From NCBI GenBank assembly GCA_023700805.1, contig JAMPYF010000014.1, positions 33,390 to 97,389 of the forward strand: a DNA stretch of 64,000 bases, written 5' to 3'. The position numbers were made by a program, and so were the translations under genes. The notes under the pieces were generated by a model. The model was given only the letters and a program-made list of their open reading frames with translations. It was not told the origin of the DNA and ran no database searches. Below are positions 48,045 through 57,194 of the stretch, piece by piece (within the stretch, counting starts at the first letter, position 1; every line of letters starts with the position of its first letter). This stretch comes from Sulfuritalea sp. GTDB lineage: Bacteria > Pseudomonadota > Gammaproteobacteria > Burkholderiales > Rhodocyclaceae.

Positions 48045-49652
48045 TCATGCCTGCTCATCGAGCGCAGGCTGTCGATGAATGACCATTCCGTTGCGCCCAC
48101 GGTCCTTGGCCTGATACATCGCGTCATCGGCCAGCTTCAAGAGGGCATCCACCGAGCTTTCCCGTCCGTTGAACAGGATTGCGCCGATGCTCGGCGTGTT
48201 ATGTCCGACCTCGGCTCCGAGCTGGAAGGGCTGATTGAGTTCGGTGAGTATCTTGTTGCCGATTTCATCGAGTTGCTGCATGGCCTCCGGGCGCGATTCA
48301 GAAAGATTTTCCAGCATGACGACGAATTCGTCGCCGCCCAGGCGCGATGCCGTATCGCAGGTCCTGACGCAGTGCAGCAGGCGCTGCGCCACCTGCTGCA
48401 GCAGCATGTCTCCGGCATCGTGTCCGAGCGAGTCATTGACCGCCTTGAAGTGGTCGAGATCGATGAACATCAGCGCGCCATGCCGGTTGCTGCGGGCACA
48501 CAGCGTCATCGCGTGCCCGAGTCGATCCATCAGCAGAGTCCGGTTGGGCAATCCGGTCAACTGGTCATAAAAGGCCATGGCCTTGATTTGTTCCTCGGCC
48601 TTCTTGCGTTCGGTGATGTCGAGGTGCGCTCCGACGTAGTGGGTGACGCCGCCGTTGCCGTCCTTGACCGCCGAGATCGTCAGCCATTCGGGATACTCTT
48701 CGCCATTCTTGCGGCGATCCCACAGTTCGCCCTGCCATGAACCGGTCTGGGCGATGCTCTGCCACATGGCCCGATAGAAAGCGGCGTCGTGGCGTCCCGA
48801 TTTGAGCATCCGTGGATTTTGGCCGACGACTTCCTCTGCGGGGTAACCGGTGATTTCGGTGAAGGCGCGATTGACGCGCAGGATGACGCCATCGGCATTG
48901 GTGACCATCATCGCCTCCTGGGATTCGAAGGCGGTCGCGGCAACCCTGAGCTCGGATTCCGAACGCTGCAGTTGCCGATATTGCGTGCCCAACAAGCTGT
49001 CGGCGCGGCGGACAATGAAGTAGAGGGCGGCGTAGAGCAGGCTGAAGGCCAGGATCGTGGCGAGCGTGACGATGAAGGCCTGCTGGTTGGTGTGCTCGAT
49101 CCAGTCGGTGACGTCGCTATAGACTTCGAGAACGCCTTCCGCGGGCGCATCGCCGGACGCCCTCATCGCGACGTAACTGGAAAGGACATCGCGGTCGACG
49201 ATTTCCCGGTCGAAGGCGCTGAAGCGGTCCCGATGCGTCAATTCGCTCAGCGGACGGCCCTGCAAGGCCGAGATGAAGCCCTGGTTGTCGCGGTAATCGC
49301 GGCCGATCTGCGTCGCATCGGTGGAGAAGATCGTGCGCCCGTCCGTGTCATAGAACTTCACCTTGACCACCCGCGCATTCTGCATGGCACCGCGCACGTG
49401 ACGGTCGATCGATGCGATCAGCGGATGCTGCTTCAATGCACTGGTATCGAGATTTCTTGCCGTTGCAGCGAGTTCGCGGAAAGATGGAAGCAGCGTATTG
49501 GCAAAGGACTGGGTCAGCGCGACGTGATTGCTTTCGCCGATGCTCAGCAACTGGATTCGTTCCACGCGATGGTGCAGCAGTCCGAGCAAGGCCGTGGTGA
49601 CGATCACGGCGGCGAGGCTGGCGATGGAGAAATACCTGAGCAGCGGAAACAT
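48045..49652 (-). CDS. Diguanylate cyclase with sensor, PAS and GGDEF domains
   Basis: 535 residues. Two membrane helices (about 8-26 and 195-215) enclose a periplasmic sensor domain; a PAS domain (about 235-350, EITGYPAEEVVGQNPRMLKSGRHD) and a GGDEF domain with intact LGGDEFVV follow. The inhibitory site RTCD lies five residues before GGDEF, so product inhibition is expected. No EAL domain. It makes cyclic di-GMP in response to an unknown external cue. It stands alone, convergent with rlmB. Confidence 0.95.
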   Translation of the reverse strand: MFPLLRYFSIASLAAVIVTTALLGLLHHRVERIQLLSIGESNHVALTQSFANTLLPSFRELAATARNLDTSALKQHPLIASIDRHVRGAMQNARVVKVKFYDTDGRTIFSTDATQIGRDYRDNQGFISALQGRPLSELTHRDRFSAFDREIVDRDVLSSYVAMRASGDAPAEGVLEVYSDVTDWIEHTNQQAFIVTLATILAFSLLYAALYFIVRRADSLLGTQYRQLQRSESELRVAATAFESQEAMMVTNADGVILRVNRAFTEITGYPAEEVVGQNPRMLKSGRHDAAFYRAMWQSIAQTGSWQGELWDRRKNGEEYPEWLTISAVKDGNGGVTHYVGAHLDITERKKAEEQIKAMAFYDQLTGLPNRTLLMDRLGHAMTLCARSNRHGALMFIDLDHFKAVNDSLGHDAGDMLLQQVAQRLLHCVRTCDTASRLGGDEFVVMLENLSESRPEAMQQLDEIGNKILTELNQPFQLGAEVGHNTPSIGAILFNGRESSVDALLKLADDAMYQAKDRGRNGMVIHRQPALDEQA

Positions 49653-49757
49653 GGACAGGTTTCTGTGGTTCCCTGGTTGGTAAGCTGAGGTAGCAGTGTA
49701 GTCGTTTAACGACTCGGGGATACCTTGTAGTTCGCCAGCCGTGTCGGACGCGCTTGC

Positions 49758-50204
49758 TCAGCCGGCAGAACCGCCCGCCTCCCAGGCTTCGATCGCCAGG
49801 CGCAGTTTTTCCGGCAAGGGACGCGAGGTCTTGCTTTCTGGATCGGCATTGACATAGACGATCTCGCCGCTGATCAGGCGCTCGCCGTCGCGGAAGATGC
49901 CCATCTCGAAAGTCATGCTCGAATTGCCGAGCTTTTCGGCGCGCACGCAGATGTCGAGCATCTCGTCGAAGTGCGCCGAGGCATGGTAGTTGATCACGCT
50001 CCTCACGGCGAACAGGTCGCCGCCGGTGCCGGCCATGCCCTCCGGATAGGGCAGGCCGATGGCGCGCCAGTATTCGGTGACGCCGATGTCGAAATAAGTC
50101 AGGTAGTGGCCGTTGAAGACGATGTTCTGCGGATCGACTTCGGCCCAGCGTACGCGCAGGCTGTGGCGCAGGCGGAAGGCGGCGAGCTCGGAGGGCTTCT
50201 GCAT
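49758..50204 (-). CDS. Acyl-CoA thioesterase, 4HBT family
   Basis: 148 residues, hotdog fold. Catalytic Asp region WAEVDPQNIVFNGHYLTYFD is the YbgC/4-hydroxybenzoyl-CoA thioesterase signature. It starts 1 bp after the stop of the upstream dehydrogenase, so the two are one operon acting on acyl-CoA, perhaps in aromatic or fatty acid breakdown. The frame is open further upstream but overlaps the dehydrogenase. Confidence 0.92.
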   Translation of the reverse strand: MQKPSELAAFRLRHSLRVRWAEVDPQNIVFNGHYLTYFDIGVTEYWRAIGLPYPEGMAGTGGDLFAVRSVINYHASAHFDEMLDICVRAEKLGNSSMTFEMGIFRDGERLISGEIVYVNADPESKTSRPLPEKLRLAIEAWEAGGSAG

Positions 50205-50205
50205 T

Positions 50206-51738
50206 TCAGCTTTCCTCCGTCTGCAGCGAGGCGCCGAGCAGGGCGCGGCGCTTGAGCCAGGGGCTGGGGCGGTAGCGCGGGTCGCCGTAGAAATCCTGCA
50301 TCGCTTCCAGCACGCAGAGTATCTTGCGCGCGCCGAGCGCATCGCCGAAGGCCAGCGGTCCCTTGGGGTAACCCAGGCCCAGGGTCACCGCGCGGTCGAT
50401 GTCGGCCGGGCTGGCGACGCGCTGCTGGGCGATGTCGCAGCCAATATTGACGATGCAGGCGACGATGCGCTGGGCGATGAAACCGGCGCTGTCGCGGATC
50501 ACGCTGACCGCCGTGCCGTCGGCGGCGAACAGGGCGTGCGCCGTATCGCGCATGGCGGGGTCGGTCAGCGGCGTGGTCATCAGCGTGCGTCTGCGGCCCG
50601 TAACCAGTCCGAACAGGCAGTCGATGCCGACCGTACGTTGCGGGTCGAGTCCCTGGCCGACGCAGCAGGTGGTGGCGTCGGTGCCGAGCGGGGTGACGAT
50701 GCATAGCGCCCCGGCGCTCGGCACGTAGTCGGTCTCGACTTCGACCCCGGCGGCGACGGCGATTTCGCGCAGCACGTCGGCCCATTCCGGATGGGTCTGG
50801 CTGAACCAGACGCGGCCGGGCAGGAGGCTCGGCACCACGGTTGCCGGCAGCACTTCGGTCGTGCCGTTGGCATAGGTGTAGAAGCCGCGCCCGGTCTTGC
50901 GCCCGAGCAGTCCGCCGGCCAGGCGCTGCGCTGCCAACGGCGAGGGCCGGTAACGCGGTTCTTCGTAATACTGGTGGTAGATCGACTCCATCACCGGCTG
51001 CGACACGTCGAGGCCCGTCAGGTCCATCAACTCGAAAGGCCCCATGCGAAAGCCGGCAGCCTCGCGCATGATGCGATCGACGTCGTGGAATTCAGCGATG
51101 CCTTCGCCGAGGATGCGCAGCGCTTCGGTGACGAAACCGCGGCCGGCATGGTTGACGATGAAGCCCGGCGTGTCGCTCGCGGCGACTGCCGTATGGCCCA
51201 TGCGCCGGCCCAGATCCAGCATCGCCGCCGAAACCTCCGGCGCGGTGAGCAGGCCGGCGATGACCTCGACGATTTTCATCAGCGGCACGGGGTTGAAGAA
51301 ATGGAAGCCGACCACGCGTTCCGGCCGCTTGCAGGCGGCGGCGAGCGAGGTGACCGAGAGCGAGGAGGTATTGGTGGCGAGGATGCAGTCGGCGGTGATG
51401 ATGTCTTCCAGCTGCTGGAACAGCTTCTGCTTGACGTCGAGATTCTCGACGATGGCCTCGATCACGACCTGCGCCGAGGCCAGTCCTTCCAGCCGCGGCA
51501 CGACTTCCAGCTTGGCCGAGGCCGCCGCCAGCGCATCGGCCGAAATCCTGCCTTTCCCGGCGAGCTTGTCCAGCGTGCCGATCACCGTTTCGCGCGCGCC
51601 GGCCGCCGCACCGTGCAGGGCGTCGAACAGCAGCACGCGGATGCCGGCCTGCGCGGCGATCTGGGCGATGCCGCGGCCCATGGCGCCGGTGCCGACGATG
51701 CCGAGACAAAGGGAGGGCGACTGGATGTCGACAGGCAT
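50206..51738 (-). CDS. 3-hydroxyacyl-CoA dehydrogenase (PaaH/Hbd type)
   Basis: Oxidises 3-hydroxyacyl-CoA with NAD+. 510 residues: Rossmann domain with GTGAMGRGIAQIAAQAG, catalytic His in GFHFFNPVPLMKIVEV and two copies of the C-terminal domain (about 190-285 and 410-500, each with SGFI-type and PKGPLAFGD or MGPFELMD motifs). The duplicated C-terminus is typical of PaaH. It is coupled to a thioesterase. Confidence 0.93.
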   Translation of the reverse strand: MPVDIQSPSLCLGIVGTGAMGRGIAQIAAQAGIRVLLFDALHGAAAGARETVIGTLDKLAGKGRISADALAAASAKLEVVPRLEGLASAQVVIEAIVENLDVKQKLFQQLEDIITADCILATNTSSLSVTSLAAACKRPERVVGFHFFNPVPLMKIVEVIAGLLTAPEVSAAMLDLGRRMGHTAVAASDTPGFIVNHAGRGFVTEALRILGEGIAEFHDVDRIMREAAGFRMGPFELMDLTGLDVSQPVMESIYHQYYEEPRYRPSPLAAQRLAGGLLGRKTGRGFYTYANGTTEVLPATVVPSLLPGRVWFSQTHPEWADVLREIAVAAGVEVETDYVPSAGALCIVTPLGTDATTCCVGQGLDPQRTVGIDCLFGLVTGRRRTLMTTPLTDPAMRDTAHALFAADGTAVSVIRDSAGFIAQRIVACIVNIGCDIAQQRVASPADIDRAVTLGLGYPKGPLAFGDALGARKILCVLEAMQDFYGDPRYRPSPWLKRRALLGASLQTEES

Positions 51739-51810
51739 GGTGTTTCTCCTTGGGGCTTGCGTGCCCGGCCGCCTTGGAACGCAGGCCGGGCCGGAATCCT
51801 GCTCAGCGGA

Positions 51811-52635
51811 CTACCAGAGCTTCCACCACGGTTCGACGCGGTTGAGGCCGCGCGCGTAGTACTCGCTCTTGGGGAAGTTGGTGCGCATCACGCGCTCGGC
51901 GTCATCGCGCAGGTCGTTCATGCCCAGCAGGTCGTAGGCCTTGATCATGATGAAGAGGGCTTCCTCGTTGGCCGGCGCGTCGGGGTAGGTCTTGATCGCC
52001 GCCTGGGCGCGGTTGACCGCGGCGACGTAGGCTTCGCGCTTCATGTAGTAGCGCGCGACGTGCACCTCGTGCGAAGCCAGGGCATTGACCAGGTATTTCA
52101 TGCGCGCCGTGGCGTCTGGCGTGTACTTGCTTTCGGGATATTTGTTGACCAGCACCTTGAAGGCGTCGAAGGAATCGCGGGCGGCCTTGGGGTCGCGCTC
52201 GGTCAGGTCCTGCAGGCTGACGTAGCCGAGCAGGCCGAGATCCTCGTTGAAGTTGGTCAGGCCCTTCAGGTAGTAGGCGTAGTCGACGTTGGGATGGTTC
52301 GGATGCAGGCGGATGAAGCGGTCGCAGGCGGCAATCGCGGAGGCCGGCTCGTTCTGGCGGTAATACGCGTAGGCGACTTCGAGCTGCGCCTGCTGCGCGT
52401 AGCGGCCGTAGGGAAAGCGGGCTTCGAGCTTCTCGAAATACTTGATCGCCTTGTCGTAGCTGCTCTCGGCCATGGCGTCCTTGGCTTCGCTGTAGAGCTT
52501 GCTTGCCGACCAACTGGCGGTTTCGTCGATCACGTCGGGCAGCAGGCCGCAGCCGCCGAGCAGGGTCGAGCCGAGGCCGGCACCAATGAATACGACAGGG
52601 GCGAGCGCCCGGAGGAATGCCGCTACACTACGCAT
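51811..52635 (-). CDS. bamD: Outer membrane assembly lipoprotein BamD
   Basis: 274 residues. Signal peptide with lipobox LLGGC (Cys29), then five TPR repeats: YDKAIKYFEKLEARFPYG, PASAIAACDRFIRLHPNHP and so on. BamD is an essential part of the Bam complex that inserts outer-membrane proteins. Its start codon overlaps that of the divergent rluD (CATG), the usual bamD/rluD pairing. Confidence 0.96.
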   Translation of the reverse strand: MRSVAAFLRALAPVVFIGAGLGSTLLGGCGLLPDVIDETASWSASKLYSEAKDAMAESSYDKAIKYFEKLEARFPYGRYAQQAQLEVAYAYYRQNEPASAIAACDRFIRLHPNHPNVDYAYYLKGLTNFNEDLGLLGYVSLQDLTERDPKAARDSFDAFKVLVNKYPESKYTPDATARMKYLVNALASHEVHVARYYMKREAYVAAVNRAQAAIKTYPDAPANEEALFIMIKAYDLLGMNDLRDDAERVMRTNFPKSEYYARGLNRVEPWWKLW

Positions 52636-53617
52636 GGTGAAAACCTCGAATGAATTTGCGGCCGATTATAGCCGAAGCCCCAGCCCGTCCCAGGCCAGGC
52701 TGAGTACCCAGGTGCCCGCGGAATGCGCCGGCTGGCGGCTCGACGCGACCCTGGCCAAACTCTATCCCGAGCACTCGCGCAGCCGCCTGCAGGCCTGGCT
52801 CAAGGAAGGCCTGATCCGCCTCGACGGCGGCGCGGCGGAGGGCAAGCGCAAGGTCTATGGCGGCGAACGCATCGAGTTCGATGTCGGCGTCGCCGCGCCG
52901 CCAGCGCCGACTCTTGCCGAGGCCGCGGAGGACATCCCGCTGACCGTGGTGTTCGAGGACGAGCATCTGATGGTGATCGACAAGTCGGCCGGACTGGTGG
53001 TCCATCCCGGCAACGGCCAGCCGTCCGGTACGCTGCTGAACGCGCTGCTGCACCATGCGCCGCAACTCGCCGGGATCCCCCGCGCCGGCATCGTGCATCG
53101 CCTCGACAAGGACACCAGTGGCCTGCTGGTGGTGGCGAAGACGCTGACGGCGCAGACCGACCTGGTGCGCCAGATGCAGACGCGCACCGTGAAGCGACAC
53201 TACCTGGCGCTGGCGCTGGGCAATGTCGAGCGCGACGGCACCGTCGATGCGCCGCTCGGCCGGCATGCCGTGCAGCGCACCAAGATGGCCATCGTGCGCA
53301 GCGGCGGCAAGGAGGCGCGCACCCATTACGCGGTGCTGGAACGCTTCGCCAGGGCCACGCTGATCGAATGCCGCCTGGAAACCGGGCGCACCCACCAGAT
53401 CCGCGTTCACCTCGCCTCGATCAAGCATCCGCTGGCCGGCGACCCGGCCTACGGCAAGGCCAGGAGCGGCGATGCGCGGCTCGACGCCTTTCCGCGCCAG
53501 GCACTGCATGCCTGGCGGCTGGCCCTGCGCCATCCGGCGACCGGCGCCGAAATGGCCTGGGAATCGCCGCTGCCGGCCGATTTTGCTCAGTTGCTGGAAG
53601 AACTGCGACGTGAGTAG
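52634..53617 (+). CDS. rluD: 23S rRNA pseudouridine synthase RluD
   Basis: About 327 residues: S4 RNA-binding domain (about 30-90, LDATLAKLYPEHSRSRLQAWL) and the catalytic domain with GIVHRLDKDTSGLLVVAKT (catalytic Asp) and ETGRTHQIRVHLA. It modifies U1911/1915/1917 of 23S rRNA. The ATG at 52634 gives about 24 residues more than E. coli; the true start may lie slightly downstream. A repeat copy encodes PPAPTLAE in the linker between domains. Confidence 0.94.
   Translation: MVKTSNEFAADYSRSPSPSQARLSTQVPAECAGWRLDATLAKLYPEHSRSRLQAWLKEGLIRLDGGAAEGKRKVYGGERIEFDVGVAAPPAPTLAEAAEDIPLTVVFEDEHLMVIDKSAGLVVHPGNGQPSGTLLNALLHHAPQLAGIPRAGIVHRLDKDTSGLLVVAKTLTAQTDLVRQMQTRTVKRHYLALALGNVERDGTVDAPLGRHAVQRTKMAIVRSGGKEARTHYAVLERFARATLIECRLETGRTHQIRVHLASIKHPLAGDPAYGKARSGDARLDAFPRQALHAWRLALRHPATGAEMAWESPLPADFAQLLEELRRE
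52892..52917 (+). repeat. Dispersed 26-bp repeat, copy D (in rluD)
   Basis: CGCCAGCGCCGACTCTTGC: one mismatch in the 17-bp core. It encodes PPAPTL in the S4-catalytic linker of RluD. Confidence 0.7.
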
Positions 53618-54335
53618 TTTTATTTTTCCCGACTGGCCGGCGCCGCCCGGCGTGCGCGCGCTGGCGACGACGCGGCGCGGCGGCGTGAGCCGTGCGCCCT
53701 GGGACAGTTTCAACCTCGGCGACCATGTCGGCGACGAGCCGCAGGCGGTGGCGGCGAATCGCGCGCTGCTGCGCCGCGAATTGCCTGCCGAGCCGGTCTG
53801 GCTGCGCCAGGTACATGGCACGCGCTGCGTCGATGCGGCCACTGCGCTGCCCCGCATCGAGGCCGATGCCAGCTTCACGCGGCAACGCGGCGTGGTCTGC
53901 GCGGTGCTTACCGCCGACTGCCTGCCGGTGCTGCTGTGCGACGATCAGGCGACCGTGGTCGCCATCGCCCACGCCGGCTGGCGCGGACTCGCGGCCGGCG
54001 TGATCGAGGCGACGGTGGGCGCCATGGCCGCGCCGGCCGAGCGCCTGATGGCCTGGCTGGGTCCTGCCATCGGGCCGCAGGCTTTCGAGGTCGGCGGCGA
54101 GGTGCGCGAGATCTTCGTCGCCGACGATCCGCAGGCGGCCGGCGCGTTTGTCGCGACCGACAAGGGCAAATGGCTGTGCGACATCCGGCGACTGGCGCGG
54201 CAGCGGCTCGACGCGCTGGGCATTCGCCGTATCGCCAGCGCCAACTCCTGCACGCTGGGCGACGCGGATAATTTCTTTTCCTACCGCCGCGACGGCGTCA
54301 CCGGGCGCATGGCCAGCCTGATCTGGCTGGAATAA
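53610..54335 (+). CDS. pgeF: Purine nucleoside phosphorylase YfiH / PgeF family
   Basis: 241 residues of the laccase-domain family (DUF152), acting as purine nucleoside phosphorylase or peptidoglycan editing factor. Cu/Zn-binding residues lie in LRQVHGTRC, VLTADCLPVLL and AIAHAGWRGLAAG; the C-terminus has FFSYRRDG. The GTG start overlaps the rluD stop by 8 bp. rluD-pgeF is a conserved pair. A partial repeat copy lies near the end. Confidence 0.94.
   Translation: MSSFIFPDWPAPPGVRALATTRRGGVSRAPWDSFNLGDHVGDEPQAVAANRALLRRELPAEPVWLRQVHGTRCVDAATALPRIEADASFTRQRGVVCAVLTADCLPVLLCDDQATVVAIAHAGWRGLAAGVIEATVGAMAAPAERLMAWLGPAIGPQAFEVGGEVREIFVADDPQAAGAFVATDKGKWLCDIRRLARQRLDALGIRRIASANSCTLGDADNFFSYRRDGVTGRMASLIWLE
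54226..54251 (+). repeat. Dispersed 26-bp repeat, copy J (in pgeF)
   Basis: GCCGTATCGCCAGCGCCAAC, then TCCTGC: 23 of 26 positions match consensus. It encodes IASANSC. Confidence 0.6.
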
Positions 54336-54354
54336 GCCCTATAATCCCGCGCCC

Positions 54355-55146
54355 ATGTCCGTTCTTTCCTGGATCATCGTCATGTCATTGGCCGGCGGCG
54401 CGCTGAGCGTGCTCGCTGCCGCCGTGTTTGCCTGGACGGCGCGGGTGCAATGGGTGTCGCTGCTGATCAGCTATGCCATCGGCGCGCTGCTCGGCGCCTC
54501 CTTCCTCGAAGTGTTGCCGCACGCGATCACCGCCAGCGGCGATGCCGCGACCACCACGGCAACCGTGCTCGGCGGCATCCTGGCCTTCTTCGTCATGGAA
54601 AAGCTGGTGCTCTGGCGCCATTGCCACATCGAGGCCTGCGAAGGCCACGAGCCGCTGGCGCACAGCCATGCGCATGCCCACGATCACGGCCGCAGCGGCC
54701 TCTTGATCCTGGTCGGCGACACCTTCCACAACTTCGTCGATGGCGTGTTGATCACGGCGGCCTTCATGGAGGACGTGCGCCTGGGCATCGTCACCGCGCT
54801 GGCGATGATCGCGCACGAGATTCCGCAGGAAGTCGGCGATTTCATGATCCTGCTGCACTCGGGCTATTCGAAGGGGCGCGCGCTGGCCTTCAATCTGCTG
54901 TCGAGCCTGGCGACGCTGGTCGGCGCGCTGCTTGCCTATGTCGCCCTGGGCCAGGTGCAAAGCGCCGTGCCGGTGCTGCTGGCGCTCGCCGCGGCGAGCA
55001 TGATCTATGTCGCGGTGGCCGACCTGATTCCCGGCCTGCACAAGCGGCCGGAAATCCGCGCCACGGTGCAGCAGGTGTTATTGATCGCGGCGGGCATCGG
55101 CACCATCGTCCTTACCCACCACATCGTCGATCGTTTCGCGGGATAG
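54355..55146 (+). CDS. ZIP-family metal transporter
   Basis: 263 residues, eight helices. Metal-binding helices IV and V carry HNFVDG and HEIPQEVGDF; the cytoplasmic loop is His-rich (HSHAHAHDH). Imports zinc or another divalent metal. A TATAAT at 54340 lies only 9 bp before the ATG, but I see no matching -35 box; if used, the mRNA would be almost leaderless. It overlaps the convergent small gene by 69 bp. Confidence 0.93.
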   Translation: MSVLSWIIVMSLAGGALSVLAAAVFAWTARVQWVSLLISYAIGALLGASFLEVLPHAITASGDAATTTATVLGGILAFFVMEKLVLWRHCHIEACEGHEPLAHSHAHAHDHGRSGLLILVGDTFHNFVDGVLITAAFMEDVRLGIVTALAMIAHEIPQEVGDFMILLHSGYSKGRALAFNLLSSLATLVGALLAYVALGQVQSAVPVLLALAAASMIYVAVADLIPGLHKRPEIRATVQQVLLIAAGIGTIVLTHHIVDRFAG

Positions 55147-55305
55147 GCGGGTCCGCCGCCGTTGCGGTGTTCCCATGAGCCAGAGAAACAGGGCCAGCGG
55201 CGCGACGCCATACACCACGAAGCTCAGCACGCCGGCGACTGGATTCGCTTCGGTGGCGGCCATCAGCAGGGTGACATAGAGCCACCCGATCGCAATCACA
55301 TACAT
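55078..55305 (-). CDS. Small two-helix membrane protein
   Basis: 75 residues with two membrane helices (about 1-15 and 23-43) joined by ATEANPVAG, then a basic patch GTPQRRRTRLSRE. The pattern is typical of a conserved betaproteobacterial small protein of unknown function. Its 3' end runs antisense through the last 69 bp of the ZIP gene. Which cue or partner it has cannot be seen. Confidence 0.65.
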   Translation of the reverse strand: MYVIAIGWLYVTLLMAATEANPVAGVLSFVVYGVAPLALFLWLMGTPQRRRTRLSRETIDDVVGKDDGADARRDQ

Positions 55306-55329
55306 TTCGTCATTCTACGTTCCGTTTTC

Positions 55330-55358
55330 TTGACACCATTTATTGTGCAGTGCAAAAT
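55330..55358 (+). promoter_or_regulatory. Probable phaC promoter
   Basis: TTGACA (55330-55335), 17 nt, CAAAAT (55353-55358). The -10 overlaps the operator-like palindrome. Confidence 0.6.
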
Positions 55359-55361
55359 AAA
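55339..55361. promoter_or_regulatory. Operator-like palindrome at phaC (PhaR candidate)
   Basis: TTTATTGTGCA and TGCAAAATAAA flank a central G; only one of the 11 pairs is mismatched. TGC-N3-GCA cores of this form are known PhaR targets in other bacteria, and phaR closes this locus. Confidence 0.6.
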
Positions 55362-55382
55362 CATCGTCTTGAGGAGTCCCGG

Positions 55383-57110
55383 ATGTCGTCCCCCCCTGAT
55401 CAGAATGACCCGTTCAAAGCCATGTTGCAGGCGGGAAATGCCATGGCACAAGGCTTCAACCAGTTTCTTGCGCAGCAGCAGCCGGCGGCACCCCAAGGCG
55501 TGAATGCGGCGGCCTGGAACGCCGAGTCGGAGGCCCTCAAGACCCTGCAACAGGAATGGATGGCGCGCCAGGCCCAGCTCTGGCAGGGCATGCTGGGCAA
55601 GGCGCCCGATCAGCCGGCGCCCCAGGTGGCGAGTCCGTCCGCCGGCGACAAGCGCTTCGACCATCCGGCCTGGGCCGCAAGCCCCGTCTACGACTACCTG
55701 CGCCAGGCCTACCTGATCAATGCCGAATACATGAAGCGGATGGCCGAGGCGGCGCCGGTGGCCGACGGCCAGGCGAAGAACCGCATGCGCTTCCTGACGC
55801 GGCAGATGGTCGATGCGATGGCGCCGTCCAACTTCCTCGCCACCAATCCCGAATTTGTCCAGAAGGCGCTGGAAACCAAGGGCGAGAGCATTCAGCAGGG
55901 CATCCAGAACCTGCTCGGCGACCTGGAAAAGGGCCGCATCTCGATGACCGACGATACCGCCTTCGAGGTCGGCCGCAATCTGGCGATCACGCCCGGCGCC
56001 GTGGTGTTCGAAAACGAACTGATGCAGCTGATCCAGTATTCGCCGCTGACCGACAAGGTGGCCGAGCGGCCCTTCCTGATGGTGCCGCCCTGCATCAACA
56101 AGTATTACATCCTCGACCTGCAGCCGGAAAATTCCCTGGTGCGCTATGCCGTGGAGCAGGGCAACACGGTGTTCCTGGTGTCCTGGCGCAATGTGCAGGC
56201 AGATAACGGACACCTGACCTGGGACGACTACATCGAAAAGGGCGTGTTGACGGCGATCGAGTCGGTGCGGGAAATCTGCAAGGTCGACCAGATCAACGCC
56301 CTGGGCTTCTGTGTCGGCGGCACCCTGCTCGGCTCGGCGCTGTCCGTGGCGCGCCTGCGCGGCGAAAACCCGGTCGCCTCGCTGACCCTGCTGACCACGC
56401 TGCTGGATTTTTCCGAAACCGGCGAGATCGGCTATTTCATCGACGAGGCCGCGGTCCAGGCGCGCGAGGCCAGCATCGGCAAGGGCGGCCTGCTGCGCGG
56501 CAGCGAACTGGCCACGGTGTTCTCGGCGCTGCGCGCCAATGACCTGATCTGGCAGTACGTGGTGGGCAATTATCTCAAGGGCAACAAGCCGCCGCCTTTC
56601 GACCTGCTCTACTGGAACGCCGACGCGACCAATCTGCCCGGCCCTTTCCTCGCCTGGTATCTGCGCAACCTGTATCTCGAAAACAGCCTGCGGGTGCCGG
56701 GCAAGCTGGCGATGTGCGGGGTCAAGGCCGACCTCGGCCGGGTGGACATGCCTGCCTTTCTCTACGCCAGCCGCGAAGACCACATCGTGCCGTGGAAGAC
56801 CTCCTACCAGTCGCGCAGCCTGCTCGGCGGCGAGACCCGCTTTGTCCTCGGTGCTTCCGGGCACATTGCCGGCGTCATCAACCCGGCGGCGAAGAACAAG
56901 CGCAGCTACTGGCTGAGCGACGGCAAGACCGCCAACGCCGACGAGTGGTTCGACGGCGCGAGCGAGGTCAAGGGCAGCTGGTGGCCGGTCTGGGCGAAAT
57001 GGCTGAAGGGTTTCGGCGGCAAGGAAATCCCGGCACGCGGGCGCCTCGGCAGCAAGGCCTATCCGCCCGGCGAACCGGCTCCGGGACGCTACGTTAAGGA
57101 AAAGGCATAA
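55383..57110 (+). CDS. phaC: Class I poly(3-hydroxyalkanoate) synthase
   Basis: Polymerises (R)-3-hydroxyacyl-CoA on PHA granules. 575 residues. The lipase-like box GFCVGGT holds catalytic Cys310; Asp in YASREDHIVPW and His in GASGHIAGVINP complete the triad. I start it at 55383 (GAGGAG upstream), not at an ATG 11 codons earlier. It heads phaC-phaB-phaB-phaR. No phaE, so class I rather than III. Confidence 0.97.
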   Translation: MSSPPDQNDPFKAMLQAGNAMAQGFNQFLAQQQPAAPQGVNAAAWNAESEALKTLQQEWMARQAQLWQGMLGKAPDQPAPQVASPSAGDKRFDHPAWAASPVYDYLRQAYLINAEYMKRMAEAAPVADGQAKNRMRFLTRQMVDAMAPSNFLATNPEFVQKALETKGESIQQGIQNLLGDLEKGRISMTDDTAFEVGRNLAITPGAVVFENELMQLIQYSPLTDKVAERPFLMVPPCINKYYILDLQPENSLVRYAVEQGNTVFLVSWRNVQADNGHLTWDDYIEKGVLTAIESVREICKVDQINALGFCVGGTLLGSALSVARLRGENPVASLTLLTTLLDFSETGEIGYFIDEAAVQAREASIGKGGLLRGSELATVFSALRANDLIWQYVVGNYLKGNKPPPFDLLYWNADATNLPGPFLAWYLRNLYLENSLRVPGKLAMCGVKADLGRVDMPAFLYASREDHIVPWKTSYQSRSLLGGETRFVLGASGHIAGVINPAAKNKRSYWLSDGKTANADEWFDGASEVKGSWWPVWAKWLKGFGGKEIPARGRLGSKAYPPGEPAPGRYVKEKA

Positions 57111-57194
57111 TGAATTCGCCGGGATCTGCCGGGGGTGCGGATTTCGGTGCGGCAATGTGAGCTCCATCCCAACAAAAATCGAGAGGACAGGAAA

